Source: an uncultured Bacteroidales bacterium
GTDB lineage: Bacteria; Bacteroidota; Bacteroidia; Bacteroidales; Muribaculaceae
Direction of reading: 5' to 3'
Length of the DNA: 43,826 nucleotides
Assembly: GCA_902760865.1 (NCBI GenBank)
Contig: CACWID010000038.1
Coordinates: 1-43,826 of the forward strand
The position numbers and the translations under genes were made by a program. Shown here piece by piece: positions 27,210 to 35,191 of the stretch. The notes under the pieces were generated by a model. It did no database searches, was not told the DNA's origin, and worked only from the letters and a program-made list of their open reading frames with translations. Each line of letters opens with the position of its first letter. The first letter of the stretch is position 1.

Positions 27210-28667
27210 CTACTGGTTTTTCCAGAAGGAGGGCGAGAAGATGACCAGGATGGTGAAAATCTCGAGACGGCCCATGAGCATCAGTCCCGACAGAATCCAT
27301 TTCACGCCGGCGGGCAGTATGCTCCAGGACATGGTCGGCCCGATTTCCAGTCCCAGGGTGGGCCCCACGTTGCTGGCGCAACTGAGGGCTATGGTGAACG
27401 AGTTGGTGCTGTCCACGCCGGTGAGAATCATGATGAAATAGGCGGTGAAACACAGGGCAATGTAAGCGATGAAGAAGGCCAATAATGTAATCTGGCCCGA
27501 TGTGGCCACCGTCGAGTCACCCGACTTGACAGGCAGCAGGGCCTTGGGGTGCAGCATGTGCCGTATCTCGTTGCGCAGGATTTTGAGGGCGATGACGCCA
27601 CGCGCGCACTTGAAACCGCCCGCCGTGCTCCCGGCACAGCCGCCGAAGAACATGCAGAAGCTCAAGATCACCCAGGTGATGTGGTGCCACTGGGCGGCAT
27701 CCTCGTTGAACATGCCCGTCGTGGTGAGGAACGACACCGTCTGGAACAGCGAGACACGGATGGCGTCGCTGACGGTGTAGTCGTTGTAACGCAGCAGGAA
27801 ATAGACGATGAGCGCAGCGGGAATGAGCGCCAGTGCAGCATAGAAGCGGAATTCGGCGTTCTTGATCAGCTGGCGGACCTTGCCCTTGATCAAAGCGGCG
27901 TAGAGCAGGGCGAAGCTCACGCCCGAAAGGAACATGAACACGATGGCCGTGTAGTCGATGGCGGGACTGTGGAAGTAGCCCGTGCTGGCATCATGGGTGG
28001 CAAAGCCGCCGGTGGCCGTGATGGTCATCGCATAGTTGACGGCGTCGAACAAGTCCATGCCGAAGACGAAGAACAGCGCGCCGCATGCTGCCGTCAGCAG
28101 CAGGTAGATGCCCCACAGCGCCTGGGCCATGGTGCTCAGACGGGGGTGCATCTTGGTCTTGACGGGGCCGGTCGCCTCGGCTGCAAAGACCTTGACCGAG
28201 CCGCCGACAAACGACGGGATGATGGCTATGGTGAAGAAGACAATTCCCAAGCCGCCGATCCACTGGGTCATCGAGCGCCAGAAGAGCAGCCCGTGAGGCA
28301 GACCCTCCACCTGATTGATGATGGTCGCCCCGGTGGTCGTCAGCCCTGACATCGTCTCGAAGAAGGCGTCGGTCACGCTATGGATGTAGCCGCCGATGAG
28401 AAACGGCAGTGAGCCGAAGATGCCGAAGGCGATCCACACGACCGAGACCAGCAGGTAGGCATCGCGGCGGCTCAGCGCGCTGCTGGCGTGACGTCCCGAT
28501 AGCCTCAACACCGTCCCCGTGACGGCCGTGATGGCCACCGTGATGGCAAAGGGGGTGATGTCGCTTTCCTGGTAGCACAATGACAGGAGCAGGCACAGCG
28601 TCATGAATGCTGCCTCGATCCACAGCAATGTGCCCAAAATCTTGAATATCAGCTTGTAGTTGAGCAT
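27210..28667 (-). CDS. trkH: Potassium uptake protein TrkH
   Basis: The 485-residue inner-membrane protein has the repeated membrane-pore-membrane layout of TrkH/KtrB transporters. Selectivity-filter-like turns include ETMSGLTTTGAT, MTITATGGFATHD, QTVSFLTTTGMFNED and the last SCASNVGPTLGLEIG. It carries K+ (with Na+ or H+) into the cell when gated by the TrkA ring. Start ATG 28667 lies 8 bases after the trkA stop codon, so the two form an operon in the order trkA-trkH. Length and filter motifs are typical. Confidence 0.95.
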   Translation of the reverse strand: MLNYKLIFKILGTLLWIEAAFMTLCLLLSLCYQESDITPFAITVAITAVTGTVLRLSGRHASSALSRRDAYLLVSVVWIAFGIFGSLPFLIGGYIHSVTDAFFETMSGLTTTGATIINQVEGLPHGLLFWRSMTQWIGGLGIVFFTIAIIPSFVGGSVKVFAAEATGPVKTKMHPRLSTMAQALWGIYLLLTAACGALFFVFGMDLFDAVNYAMTITATGGFATHDASTGYFHSPAIDYTAIVFMFLSGVSFALLYAALIKGKVRQLIKNAEFRFYAALALIPAALIVYFLLRYNDYTVSDAIRVSLFQTVSFLTTTGMFNEDAAQWHHITWVILSFCMFFGGCAGSTAGGFKCARGVIALKILRNEIRHMLHPKALLPVKSGDSTVATSGQITLLAFFIAYIALCFTAYFIMILTGVDSTNSFTIALSCASNVGPTLGLEIGPTMSWSILPAGVKWILSGLMLMGRLEIFTILVIFSPSFWKNQ

Positions 28668-28675
28668 CGGGGTGG

Positions 28676-30022
28676 TCAGATGAAGTATTTCTCGATACGG
28701 CTTATTTCGGTCCCGTGGCAGAATACCACCACGATGTCACCGGCCTGGATGAGGGTGTCGCCATTGACCAGCAGGCCCTTGTCGCCGCGGACGATGCCGC
28801 CCAGCTCGGCCTCGCGGGGGAAGTTCAGGTCTCGCACCCGCTTGCGGGTGATGCGCGAGCCGGGACTGGCGACAAATTCGGCGATGTCGGCATTGACGTT
28901 CAGCAGGTTGCGCATGTTGCGCACATCGCCGTCCAGCATCATCTGGTAGATGTGGCTCGCGGTCAGTGCCTGCTTGTTGATGATGGTCCCGATGTCCACG
29001 TTGCCGGCGATGCCCACATAGTCCATGTTCTCGATCATGGCGATGGTCTTGTGGATGCCCAGCTCTTTAGCGGTCAGGCAGGCGAGAATATTGGCCTCGG
29101 CGTTGCCCGTGAGCGCGATGAATGCCTGTGACCCCTTGATGTTCTCTTCCATCAGGTTGGCTACCGAACGTCCGTCGGCGTTGATGACCATGACGCGGTC
29201 AGGATTCACCAGGTCGATAAGTTCTTCACACCTGCGCGGGTCCGACTCAAATATCTTGGCCTTGATGCCGTGGGGCAGCATATTGGCCACGCGGACTGCC
29301 GTTTTGCCGCCGCCCACGATGATGACGCTCTTCACGTCCGGGTAGTTCTCCTTGCCCAGGATTTTTCTCATGCTGGGGACAAAATCGCGCGTTGTCATGA
29401 AATAGACATAGTCGCCGCTGACGAGCATGTCATTGCCCGTGGGGATGATGGTGTCGGTGCCGCGCTTGATGGCGACGACGTGGTAGGGGGAGTCGGGCTT
29501 GAAGATGTCCTTGAACGGCTGCCCCAGGATTTCACATGACTCATGCACCTTGATGCCCAGCAGCGTGAGGGCGCCGCCATGCACTTCCCACCGCTGGCGA
29601 ACCCACGTGAGCTCCAGGCCGTTGATGATGTCGAGGGCGGCCAGGTTGTCGGGGTAGATGATGCTGGTGATGCCTGCCGCGCGGAACGACTCGACGACCT
29701 GGCGGTCGGTCAGTTCGACGTTTTCGACCTTGGCGACGGTCTTTCGGGCACCCATGGACTTGGCCAGCACGCACAGGCTCAAGTTCTTGTTCTCGTCGGG
29801 CGTTACGGCGATAAAAAGGCCCGCCTTGTGGACACCGGCCTCCTTGAGCACACTCACCGGAGTGGCCGAGGTGCAATGGATGGTCATCAGGTCGCAGTCC
29901 GACTGGATGCGTTCAAGCTTCTGTTCATCATCATCGATGATGACGATGTCCTGGTGGATTTTTGAGAATAAGTCGGCCAAGTGAGCTCCGATGGCTCCGG
30001 CCCCGATAATGATCACTCTCAT
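28676..30022 (-). CDS. trkA: Trk system potassium transport regulator TrkA
   Basis: From ATG 30022 (MRVIIIGAGAIGAHLA) the 448-residue protein has two RCK modules in tandem. Each has a Rossmann NAD(H)-binding start (VIIIGAGAIG at the N-terminus, SVIIVGGGKTAV near the middle) and a TrkA_C domain (for example REAELGGIVRGDKGLLVNGDTLIQAGDIVVVF at the end). It forms the cytoplasmic ring that gates TrkH in response to nucleotides. The frame is open upstream to 30082, but ATG 30022 starts exactly at the first beta strand and sits 30 bases after a TATATTTG element. Confidence 0.95.
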   Translation of the reverse strand: MRVIIIGAGAIGAHLADLFSKIHQDIVIIDDDEQKLERIQSDCDLMTIHCTSATPVSVLKEAGVHKAGLFIAVTPDENKNLSLCVLAKSMGARKTVAKVENVELTDRQVVESFRAAGITSIIYPDNLAALDIINGLELTWVRQRWEVHGGALTLLGIKVHESCEILGQPFKDIFKPDSPYHVVAIKRGTDTIIPTGNDMLVSGDYVYFMTTRDFVPSMRKILGKENYPDVKSVIIVGGGKTAVRVANMLPHGIKAKIFESDPRRCEELIDLVNPDRVMVINADGRSVANLMEENIKGSQAFIALTGNAEANILACLTAKELGIHKTIAMIENMDYVGIAGNVDIGTIINKQALTASHIYQMMLDGDVRNMRNLLNVNADIAEFVASPGSRITRKRVRDLNFPREAELGGIVRGDKGLLVNGDTLIQAGDIVVVFCHGTEISRIEKYFI

Positions 30023-30052
30023 TGCTTTGATGGTTATGATTGCTTGGGGCTG

Positions 30053-30060
30053 CAAATATA
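30053..30060 (-). promoter_or_regulatory. -7 element for trkA-trkH
   Basis: The complement of 30053-30060 is TATATTTG followed by CAG. No clear -33 TTTG is seen. Confidence 0.45.
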
Positions 30061-30289
30061 TGTTATTTAGTGGAATGTTCATGATTCAGATGGAAATAAT
30101 CTGTTAATTATCGTTTTTTGTTATGGCAAACGGTAATGTCATGCGCTAAAAGCGGACTTACATCTGTGATTTTGAGACGCGTTTGGCTAAAATGCTAAAA
30201 AAATCGGTCCATGTGGTGGCTGATTGTAAAATAATGAGTATTTTTGCAGGTCAAAATTGATTTGAAGTTTTTCAGAAATAGAATTTAGA

Positions 30290-31036
30290 ATGAGTATTCT
30301 CACCAGAATCTTTGGAAGCAAAAAAGAGCAGGTTAAACTCTTCTATAATACAGATATCCATTGCCACATCCTGCCGGGTGTGGACCATGGCTCACGGTCT
30401 ATTGAACAATCGCTCGACATGCTGCGCGCCGAGCAGGAAATGGGTATCAGCCGTGTCATCCTCACCTCACACGTGACGGCAGTGACCTTCGAGAACACGC
30501 GCGAGACCCTGATGGACGCCTTCTTGAAGCTCAAGGACGCTGTGACCGACGCCGGCCTCGAGATGGACCTTTACTTGAGCGCCGAATACCGCATGGACGA
30601 GTACTTCGACAAGGAATATGCCGCCGACCACCTCATCCCCATGCCGGGCAATCACATCCTGCTCGAGAACTCCTTCCAGCAGGAGCTGATGAACCTGAAT
30701 GACCTGCTGTTTGACATGCAGGTGAAGGGTTACAAGACCATCCTGGCTCATCCCGAGCGCTACACCTACTACTCGCGCCGCCGCAAGCGCTATGAGGAGC
30801 TGCACAACGCGGGAGCACGGTTCCAGATCAACATCCTGTCGTTCACCGGTTACTTCGGCGAGGAGGCTCGTGAGAGCGCTCTCTGGTTTGCCAAGAACGG
30901 AATGATTGACTACCTGGGCAGCGACATGCACAACGTCAAGCATGCACACATCATCATGGACTACCTCAACTCCAAGGAGTGGAAGAAGCTGAGCCGTGAC
31001 CTCGAGCAGACCGTCAAGAACGACCTGATCATTTAA
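30290..31036 (+). CDS. CpsB/CapC-type PHP tyrosine phosphatase (YwqE-like)
   Basis: The 248-residue cytoplasmic protein matches the metal-dependent PHP-fold tyrosine phosphatases of capsule systems. It has DIHCHILPGVDHG (His24, His26, Asp32), LTSHVT, AEYRMDEYF, ILAHPERYTYY and GSDMHN, each supplying expected metal ligands. Family members normally read DDG where this protein has Asp32-His33-Gly; His could still bind metal. Such enzymes dephosphorylate tyrosine kinases that control polysaccharide polymerisation. Here it is solitary, far from the WcaJ-like gene at 2351 and without an adjacent Wzc kinase. A weak TATTTTTG element at 30239-30246 may drive it. Confidence 0.9.
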   Translation: MSILTRIFGSKKEQVKLFYNTDIHCHILPGVDHGSRSIEQSLDMLRAEQEMGISRVILTSHVTAVTFENTRETLMDAFLKLKDAVTDAGLEMDLYLSAEYRMDEYFDKEYAADHLIPMPGNHILLENSFQQELMNLNDLLFDMQVKGYKTILAHPERYTYYSRRRKRYEELHNAGARFQINILSFTGYFGEEARESALWFAKNGMIDYLGSDMHNVKHAHIIMDYLNSKEWKKLSRDLEQTVKNDLII

Positions 31037-31116
31037 TTATTTTCACTTGCTATTTCGATGGATTACCCATGGCCGAAGCTAACGCTTGCGGCCCTGTTCG
31101 TCGTGTACGTCACTTC

Positions 31117-31321
31117 AATTAACGTGAGTTCGACGAAATTATTTATTGTCAATCAGTGCGTTAGCAACTCCCCCTCTAAGATTAGGGGGCAGGGAGCGTT
31201 GATGCCCCAAGAGTAGGTGTTCTGAGGGTGAATCATACTCCTCCGGCGCTACGCGCCACCTCCCCTATCTTAGGGGAGGAATTGAGTATCAGTTACTTAT
31301 TCGTCAAACTCACGTTCAATT
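31117..31321. mobile_element. MITE-like element, copy B, with terminal inverted repeats
   Basis: AATTAACGTGAGTTCGACGAA at the left end (31117-31137) is the near-complement of the right end (31300-31321). Most positions of the ~21-base termini pair. The 205-base interior has no gene; it holds a CCCCCTCTAAGATTAGGGGG hairpin and the CCTCCCCTA/TAGGGGAGG hairpin shared with copy A at 130-274. This is the structure of a non-autonomous transposable element; no transposase is present in the window. Confidence 0.65.
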
Positions 31322-31335
31322 AGCACTCCACAAGG

Positions 31336-31422
31336 CCTGTAGAGACGCAAAATTTTGCGTCTCAAGGGTAGCATTTGGTAATGTCCAACGAATTGAGACG
31401 CAAAATTTTGCGTCTCTACAGG
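31336..31422. repeat. 30-bp perfect inverted repeat built of two 22-bp palindromes
   Basis: 31336-31365 is the exact reverse complement of 31393-31422 (30 of 30). Each arm contains a 22-base perfect palindrome, GAGACGCAAAA followed by its complement, at 31342-31363 and 31395-31416. The 27-base centre is unique. It directly follows the MITE-like element and precedes the plsC stop codon. Together the two elements fill most of the gene-free stretch 31037-31455. Confidence 0.9.
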
Positions 31423-31455
31423 ATGTTCGGTAGTAGAATTTGAAATACGAGGGCT

Positions 31456-32178
31456 TTAGTCCCGCATGTCTTGGGGGAGGTCCTGCTGGATGAGTGTGCG
31501 GCACTCGTGGCTCACCTGGGCGATGTCGTTGCCGCCGGTGTGCTCGATGGGCTTGTGGAAGGTGAGGGTGATGGTGCCCGGGGTGACGTTGAACGTGCTG
31601 CGGGGCATTACCTTGTAACTGCCGTCGATGGTGATGGGCACTACGGGAAGCCCGAACTCCAGCGCGAGTTTGAAGGCTCCGTTCTTGAAGGGTCCCATCT
31701 TGCCGGTGCCGGTGCGACGTCCCTCAGGGAAGACGACAATCGACATGCCGCCGTGCAGCTTCTTCTTGGCGGCGGCCATCGTGTCACGCAGGCCCTGGGT
31801 CGAATGGGTATCGACCAGGATGTGTCCCGCCATGCGGCAGGCGGTGCCGATGAGGGGGATGTTGGTGATGCCCTTGCGCATCATCCACTTGAAGTTGTGC
31901 CCCAGAAAACCGTATATCGAGAAGATGTCGTAAGCCCCCTGATGATTGGCGACAAACACGTAGCTCGTCTCGTGGTCCACGTGCTCACGGCCTGCAACGC
32001 GGATGCGCACCAGGTGCAGCCAGCACCAGATGCGGGCCCACCACTTGGCCGGGAAATAACCCCAATAGTCCTGGTTGAACAGGCTGCCGATGATGGTGAC
32101 GAGCGCGGTGAGGATGCTGAGAACAAGCATGATGGGCGACACAATGCACCATTGGTATATTCTGTAAAGGTATATCAT
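31456..32178 (-). CDS. plsC: 1-acyl-sn-glycerol-3-phosphate acyltransferase (PlsC family)
   Basis: From ATG 32178 the 240-residue protein has an N-terminal membrane segment (IVSPIMLVLSILTALVTIIGSLF). The acyltransferase motifs follow: NHQGAYD (H-x4-D), a PLIG-type turn, FPEGRRTGTG (substrate binding) and LPVVPITIDGSY. It makes phosphatidic acid from lysophosphatidic acid at the inner membrane. ATG 32178 is preferred over the upstream frame extension to 32235 because the promoter element lies at 32215-32222. The gene is monocistronic; its 3' end abuts the palindromic repeat at 31336-31422. Confidence 0.92.
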   Translation of the reverse strand: MIYLYRIYQWCIVSPIMLVLSILTALVTIIGSLFNQDYWGYFPAKWWARIWCWLHLVRIRVAGREHVDHETSYVFVANHQGAYDIFSIYGFLGHNFKWMMRKGITNIPLIGTACRMAGHILVDTHSTQGLRDTMAAAKKKLHGGMSIVVFPEGRRTGTGKMGPFKNGAFKLALEFGLPVVPITIDGSYKVMPRSTFNVTPGTITLTFHKPIEHTGGNDIAQVSHECRTLIQQDLPQDMRD

Positions 32179-32214
32179 TGTTCTATCAATCACAAGTTCT
32201 TGTTTTGAGTACCG

Positions 32215-32245
32215 CAAAATTACAGTTTTTGGCAATATGTTGCAA
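32215..32245 (-). promoter_or_regulatory. Promoter for plsC
   Basis: Minus strand TAATTTTG (complement of 32215-32222) with TTG 20 bases upstream (complement of 32243-32245); leader about 30 bases. Confidence 0.6.
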
Positions 32246-32313
32246 GAGTATGCGTGTGATATAGTCTAGAACAGGTACAGATTTAACGCAATTTAGGACA
32301 CGAGTATTCGGTC

Positions 32314-32362
32314 GTGATTAGTGATTAATGATTAGTGATTAGCGTTTAGTGATTAGTGATTA
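32314..32362. repeat. Heptameric intergenic array (GTGATTA)7
   Basis: Seven 7-base units: GTGATTA twice, ATGATTA, GTGATTA, GCGTTTA, GTGATTA twice. It lies between plsC and the response regulator gene, next to a terminator-like hairpin. Confidence 0.88.
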
Positions 32363-32365
32363 GTG

Positions 32366-32416
32366 AGGCATCCGCACTCACCGTTTGACGGGAATGCGGA
32401 TGCCTATTAGGTTTTT
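32366..32416 (+). terminator. Terminator-like hairpin oriented for the plus strand
   Basis: AGGCATCCGCA (32366-32376) pairs perfectly with TGCGGATGCCT (32395-32405) across an 18-base loop. It is followed on the plus strand by ATTAGGTTTTTT. No plus-strand gene lies upstream for more than 1 kb, and on the minus strand the stem is followed by the heptamer array instead of T residues. Confidence 0.6.
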
Positions 32417-32426
32417 TAATAATCTT

Positions 32427-32444
32427 AGCGCCTTAGCGTGAGGC
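32427..32444. repeat. 18-base repeat AGCGCCTTAGCGTGAGGC, copy 1
   Basis: An identical 18-mer occurs at 40217-40234. Here it lies 19 bases after the response-regulator stop codon; there it spans the uvrA stop codon. The internal unit CTTAGCG occurs twice at 8-base spacing, similar in style to the other arrays. Confidence 0.7.
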
Positions 32445-32463
32445 TTGTGGGGAAGGGTGGTTA

Positions 32464-33174
32464 CTACTTCTCCTCGGTGTCCACCTCGGGGGCGATGAGC
32501 TTGTAGCCCTTGCCGTGGATGTTGATGATCTCGATCGAGGGGTCCTCCTTGAGTTTCTTGCGCAGCTTGGTGATGTAAACGTCCATCGAACGGGCATTGA
32601 AGTAGTTGTCGTCGATCCAGATGGTCTTCAGCGCGAAGTTGCGCTCCAGAATCTCGTTCAGGTGGGCGCACAACAGGCTCAGCAGCTCGCTCTCCTTGGT
32701 GGTCAGGTTCTCGCTGCGGTCATCGGTGAACAGCACCTGGCGCTGGGTGTCGAAGGTGAACTTGCCGATCTTGTAAACGGTCACTTCCTTACCCTTCTTG
32801 CCCTTGACGCGGCGCAGGATGGCCTCGATGCGCATCACGAGCTCCTCCATCGAGAAGGGCTTGGTGATGTAGTCGTCGGCACCGATCTTGAAGCCCTCGA
32901 GGATGTCCTCCTTCAGGGCCTTGGCGGTGAGGAAAATGATGGGCACGTCGCTGTTGACGGCGCGGATCTCCTGGGCGAGCTGGTAGCCGTCCTTCTTGGG
33001 CATCATCACGTCGAGCAGGCAGATGTCATACTTGCCCTTGAGGAAAGCCTTGTAACCGGCTTCGCCGTCGGCATACAGTTCGGCCTTGAATCCCTTGTCC
33101 TCGAGATACTCGCGGGTGAGGGTTCCCAGGTTCTCGTCGTCCTCGCACAACAGAATTCTCAGTTTCTCTTCCAT
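32464..33174 (-). CDS. rprY: OmpR-family response regulator, RprY-like
   Basis: The 236-residue protein has a receiver domain with phospho-acceptor Asp55 (ICLLDVMMPKKDG), acidic Asp12/Asp13 and the conserved switch Lys in DDYITKPF. A C-terminal winged helix has ESELLSLLCAHLNEILERNFALKTIW and the recognition segment SMDVYITKLRKKL. The whole sequence closely resembles RprY of Bacteroides, which with RprX forms an envelope-located two-component system. It lies 19 bases after the rprX stop codon. RprY in other species has been linked to stress and metabolic genes; targets here are unknown. Confidence 0.93.
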   Translation of the reverse strand: MEEKLRILLCEDDENLGTLTREYLEDKGFKAELYADGEAGYKAFLKGKYDICLLDVMMPKKDGYQLAQEIRAVNSDVPIIFLTAKALKEDILEGFKIGADDYITKPFSMEELVMRIEAILRRVKGKKGKEVTVYKIGKFTFDTQRQVLFTDDRSENLTTKESELLSLLCAHLNEILERNFALKTIWIDDNYFNARSMDVYITKLRKKLKEDPSIEIINIHGKGYKLIAPEVDTEEK

Positions 33175-33193
33175 AATGTTCTCTTGTTTTAAA

Positions 33194-34705
33194 TTATTTG
33201 TATAGTGGTAATGTGATAATGAATTTCGATCCCTGGTTGACCTCGCTTTCGGCGCGTATCGAGCCGCCGAAGAGGTCTATCATCTTGTGCACGTAGGCCA
33301 GGCCCAGGCCGAAGCCCTTCACGTCGTGCAGGTTGCCGGTGGACACACGGTAGAACTTCTCGAAGATCTTCTTCAGGTCCTCGCGCTTCATGCCGATGCC
33401 GTTGTCGGCGACGGTGATCTGGATGTGGTCCTCGTCGGGGTTGACGGTCGTGACCACCAGTTCGGGCGGCACATCCTCGCGGCGGTACTTCACGGCGTTG
33501 TCCAGTAGGTTGAAGATCACGTTGGTGAAGTGCATGCGGTCCACGTTGATGATGGGGTCCTCGGCGTCGAGGTTGGCGGTGATGTGGCCGCCATATTTCT
33601 CTACCTTCAGCTTGAAGGTGTTGATCACGCTGTAGATACTGGCGTTGGCATCCTCCTCCTCGAGGCGCATGGTGGCGTTCTTGCGGTCAAACAGTGAGAG
33701 CTGCAGCACCTTCTCGACCTGGAAGCGCAGGCGCTTGGTCTCGTCGTTGATGACCGTTGACACGTGCTTGAGCATCTCGGGGCTCTTGCGCACGCTGTCG
33801 TCGTTGAGCATCTGGGCGGCAATCGAGATCGACGAGATGGGCGTCTTGAACTCGTGCGTCATGTTGTTGATGAAGTCGTTCTTGATCTCGCTCAGCTTCT
33901 TCTGCTTGAAGGCGACCGAAATCGTATACAGGAACACGCCCAGCAACAGGAAGGTGAAGGCCAGTGACGGCACGAGGAATTTCACCGACGAGAAGATGTA
34001 GTCACTCTTGTTGGGGAAGGTGACGTTCAGGGTGTTCTGTTTGTTCTTCGGGTCGTTGGGGAACAGCAGCAGGCTGTAAACGTCCTGTTGTGACATGGGT
34101 GCATAGCCCTCGGTCTTATAGACCACGCCATTGGCGCGGTTCACGACGGCAAATTCAAAGGGCAGCGTCAGGCCGTTGAACTCCAGCTCTGAACGCAGGT
34201 AGCTGGCTACCGTGGCGCTGTCGGCGCGTTCCTGGATGGGACGGTCGCTCGAGTGGTTCAGGATGGTGAGTATGACCTCGTTGAGCAGGCTCTTCTGGTA
34301 CAGGTACTGGCCCTTGAGGGTCTCCTGCTTGCGCTGGTAGGAGTCGTTGAGGTCCTTGACATTGAGGTCCTTGAGCGTGTTGATGTTGGCAGGACGTTTG
34401 GTGGCTGCATCCGAGCTGAATGTCGTGTCGATGGGCGCATCCAGATTATCGTTGAAGCCGAAGCTGTTCTTGCTGATGCCGGAGTAGGTCTGCTCGGCCT
34501 CGGCCAGGTCCTTGTCCAGGAAATATTTCGTCTCGTTCTGTTCCAGCATGGTGGACACGCTGTAGAGGCTACGCATCACGATCTCGCTGAACTGGCTGTT
34601 GCGCATGGCCACCATCTTCTCCAGATACACGATCTGCATGGTGAGTAGTCCCAGCAGGGCTATCGCCATCACTACCGTCAATATCCATATCGTAGATCTC
34701 TTCAT
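33194..34705 (-). CDS. rprX: Sensor histidine kinase, RprX-like
   Basis: The 503-residue kinase has two membrane helices (about 6-28 and 243-266) that flank an extracytoplasmic sensing domain of about 210 residues. The cytoplasmic part holds the HisKA dimerisation helix with phospho-acceptor His284 (NMTHEFKTPISS), then the N box (NLLDNAVKYR), G1 (VADNGIGM) and G2 (GFGLGLAYV) of the HATPase domain. It partners the RprY-like regulator immediately downstream. A well-formed promoter lies at 34751-34781. The signal sensed is unknown. Confidence 0.93.
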   Translation of the reverse strand: MKRSTIWILTVVMAIALLGLLTMQIVYLEKMVAMRNSQFSEIVMRSLYSVSTMLEQNETKYFLDKDLAEAEQTYSGISKNSFGFNDNLDAPIDTTFSSDAATKRPANINTLKDLNVKDLNDSYQRKQETLKGQYLYQKSLLNEVILTILNHSSDRPIQERADSATVASYLRSELEFNGLTLPFEFAVVNRANGVVYKTEGYAPMSQQDVYSLLLFPNDPKNKQNTLNVTFPNKSDYIFSSVKFLVPSLAFTFLLLGVFLYTISVAFKQKKLSEIKNDFINNMTHEFKTPISSISIAAQMLNDDSVRKSPEMLKHVSTVINDETKRLRFQVEKVLQLSLFDRKNATMRLEEEDANASIYSVINTFKLKVEKYGGHITANLDAEDPIINVDRMHFTNVIFNLLDNAVKYRREDVPPELVVTTVNPDEDHIQITVADNGIGMKREDLKKIFEKFYRVSTGNLHDVKGFGLGLAYVHKMIDLFGGSIRAESEVNQGSKFIITLPLYK

Positions 34706-34750
34706 GAGAATTCCCTTCTATTTCAAAATCGTCATTTTAACAATCAACGG

Positions 34751-34781
34751 CAAAATTAACACTTTATTGTGAAAAACCAAA
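34751..34781 (-). promoter_or_regulatory. Promoter for rprX-rprY
   Basis: Minus strand TTTG (complement of 34778-34781), 19-base spacer, TAATTTTG (complement of 34751-34758). A near-perfect Bacteroidetes promoter with a leader of about 40 bases. Confidence 0.72.
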
Positions 34782-34910
34782 ATTTTCTTTCACTTTTTGC
34801 TCAAAAAATTAACGCGAAATGTTAAAACGCCCGCTTTCAAGGAAAAGGGTGCTAAAGAATCGGTCACTTGCCTGTGGATTCTTGCTGCCTTGCGGATAAA
34901 CGGTTAAATA

Positions 34911-34949
34911 TTTGGAATGTCAACAAAAAACACTATCTTTGCATGCAAA
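34911..34949 (+). promoter_or_regulatory. Promoter with overlapping palindromic operator for the DUF3791/DUF3990 cassette
   Basis: TTTG (34911-34914), a 19-base spacer and TATCTTTG (34934-34941) form a near-ideal promoter. A perfect 12-base palindrome, TTTGCATGCAAA (34938-34949), overlaps the end of the -7 element and the predicted start point, where a repressor would block transcription. This suits autoregulation by an antitoxin (inference). Confidence 0.65.
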
Positions 34950-34966
34950 TCATAAATAGAATAAGC

Positions 34967-35191
34967 GTGGATAAAAAAAAGCAGGATATCGCCTATTTTA
35001 TTTCATTCTGTATTGAGCAGTACAAGAATGAGCATCATCTGACTGGCCTTGAGGCAATGAGCCAATTAGAGCAATATGGGGTGTTCGATTATCTGAGTGA
35101 ACACTATGAGGTGCTCCACACGCAGAGCCGCCAATGGATCATGGAGGATATTGACCAGTTCATCAAGCTCAGAAAGGAGGGCAGTGTATGA
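34967..35191 (+). CDS. DUF3791-like small protein, putative antitoxin
   Basis: The 74-residue product (GTG start, M-D-K-K-K-Q) matches the general DUF3791 pattern: FISFCIEQYKNEHHLTGLEAM, GVFDYLSEHYEVLHTQ and a C-terminal DIDQFIKLRK. It is predicted all-helical. GTG 34967 is chosen because the in-frame ATG at 34943 lies only 2 bases after the -7 element and would not be in the transcript. The stop overlaps the next start by 4 bases (ATGA). DUF3791 genes often sit next to DUF3990 genes, which suggests a functional pair; the antitoxin role is inference. Local G+C is clearly lower than in flanking genes. Confidence 0.75.
   Translation: MDKKKQDIAYFISFCIEQYKNEHHLTGLEAMSQLEQYGVFDYLSEHYEVLHTQSRQWIMEDIDQFIKLRKEGSV

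Noticed and set aside
31316-31504. 62-codon minus-strand frame over the palindromic repeat
   Set aside because: It is made of repeat DNA and overlaps the plsC 3' end in another frame.
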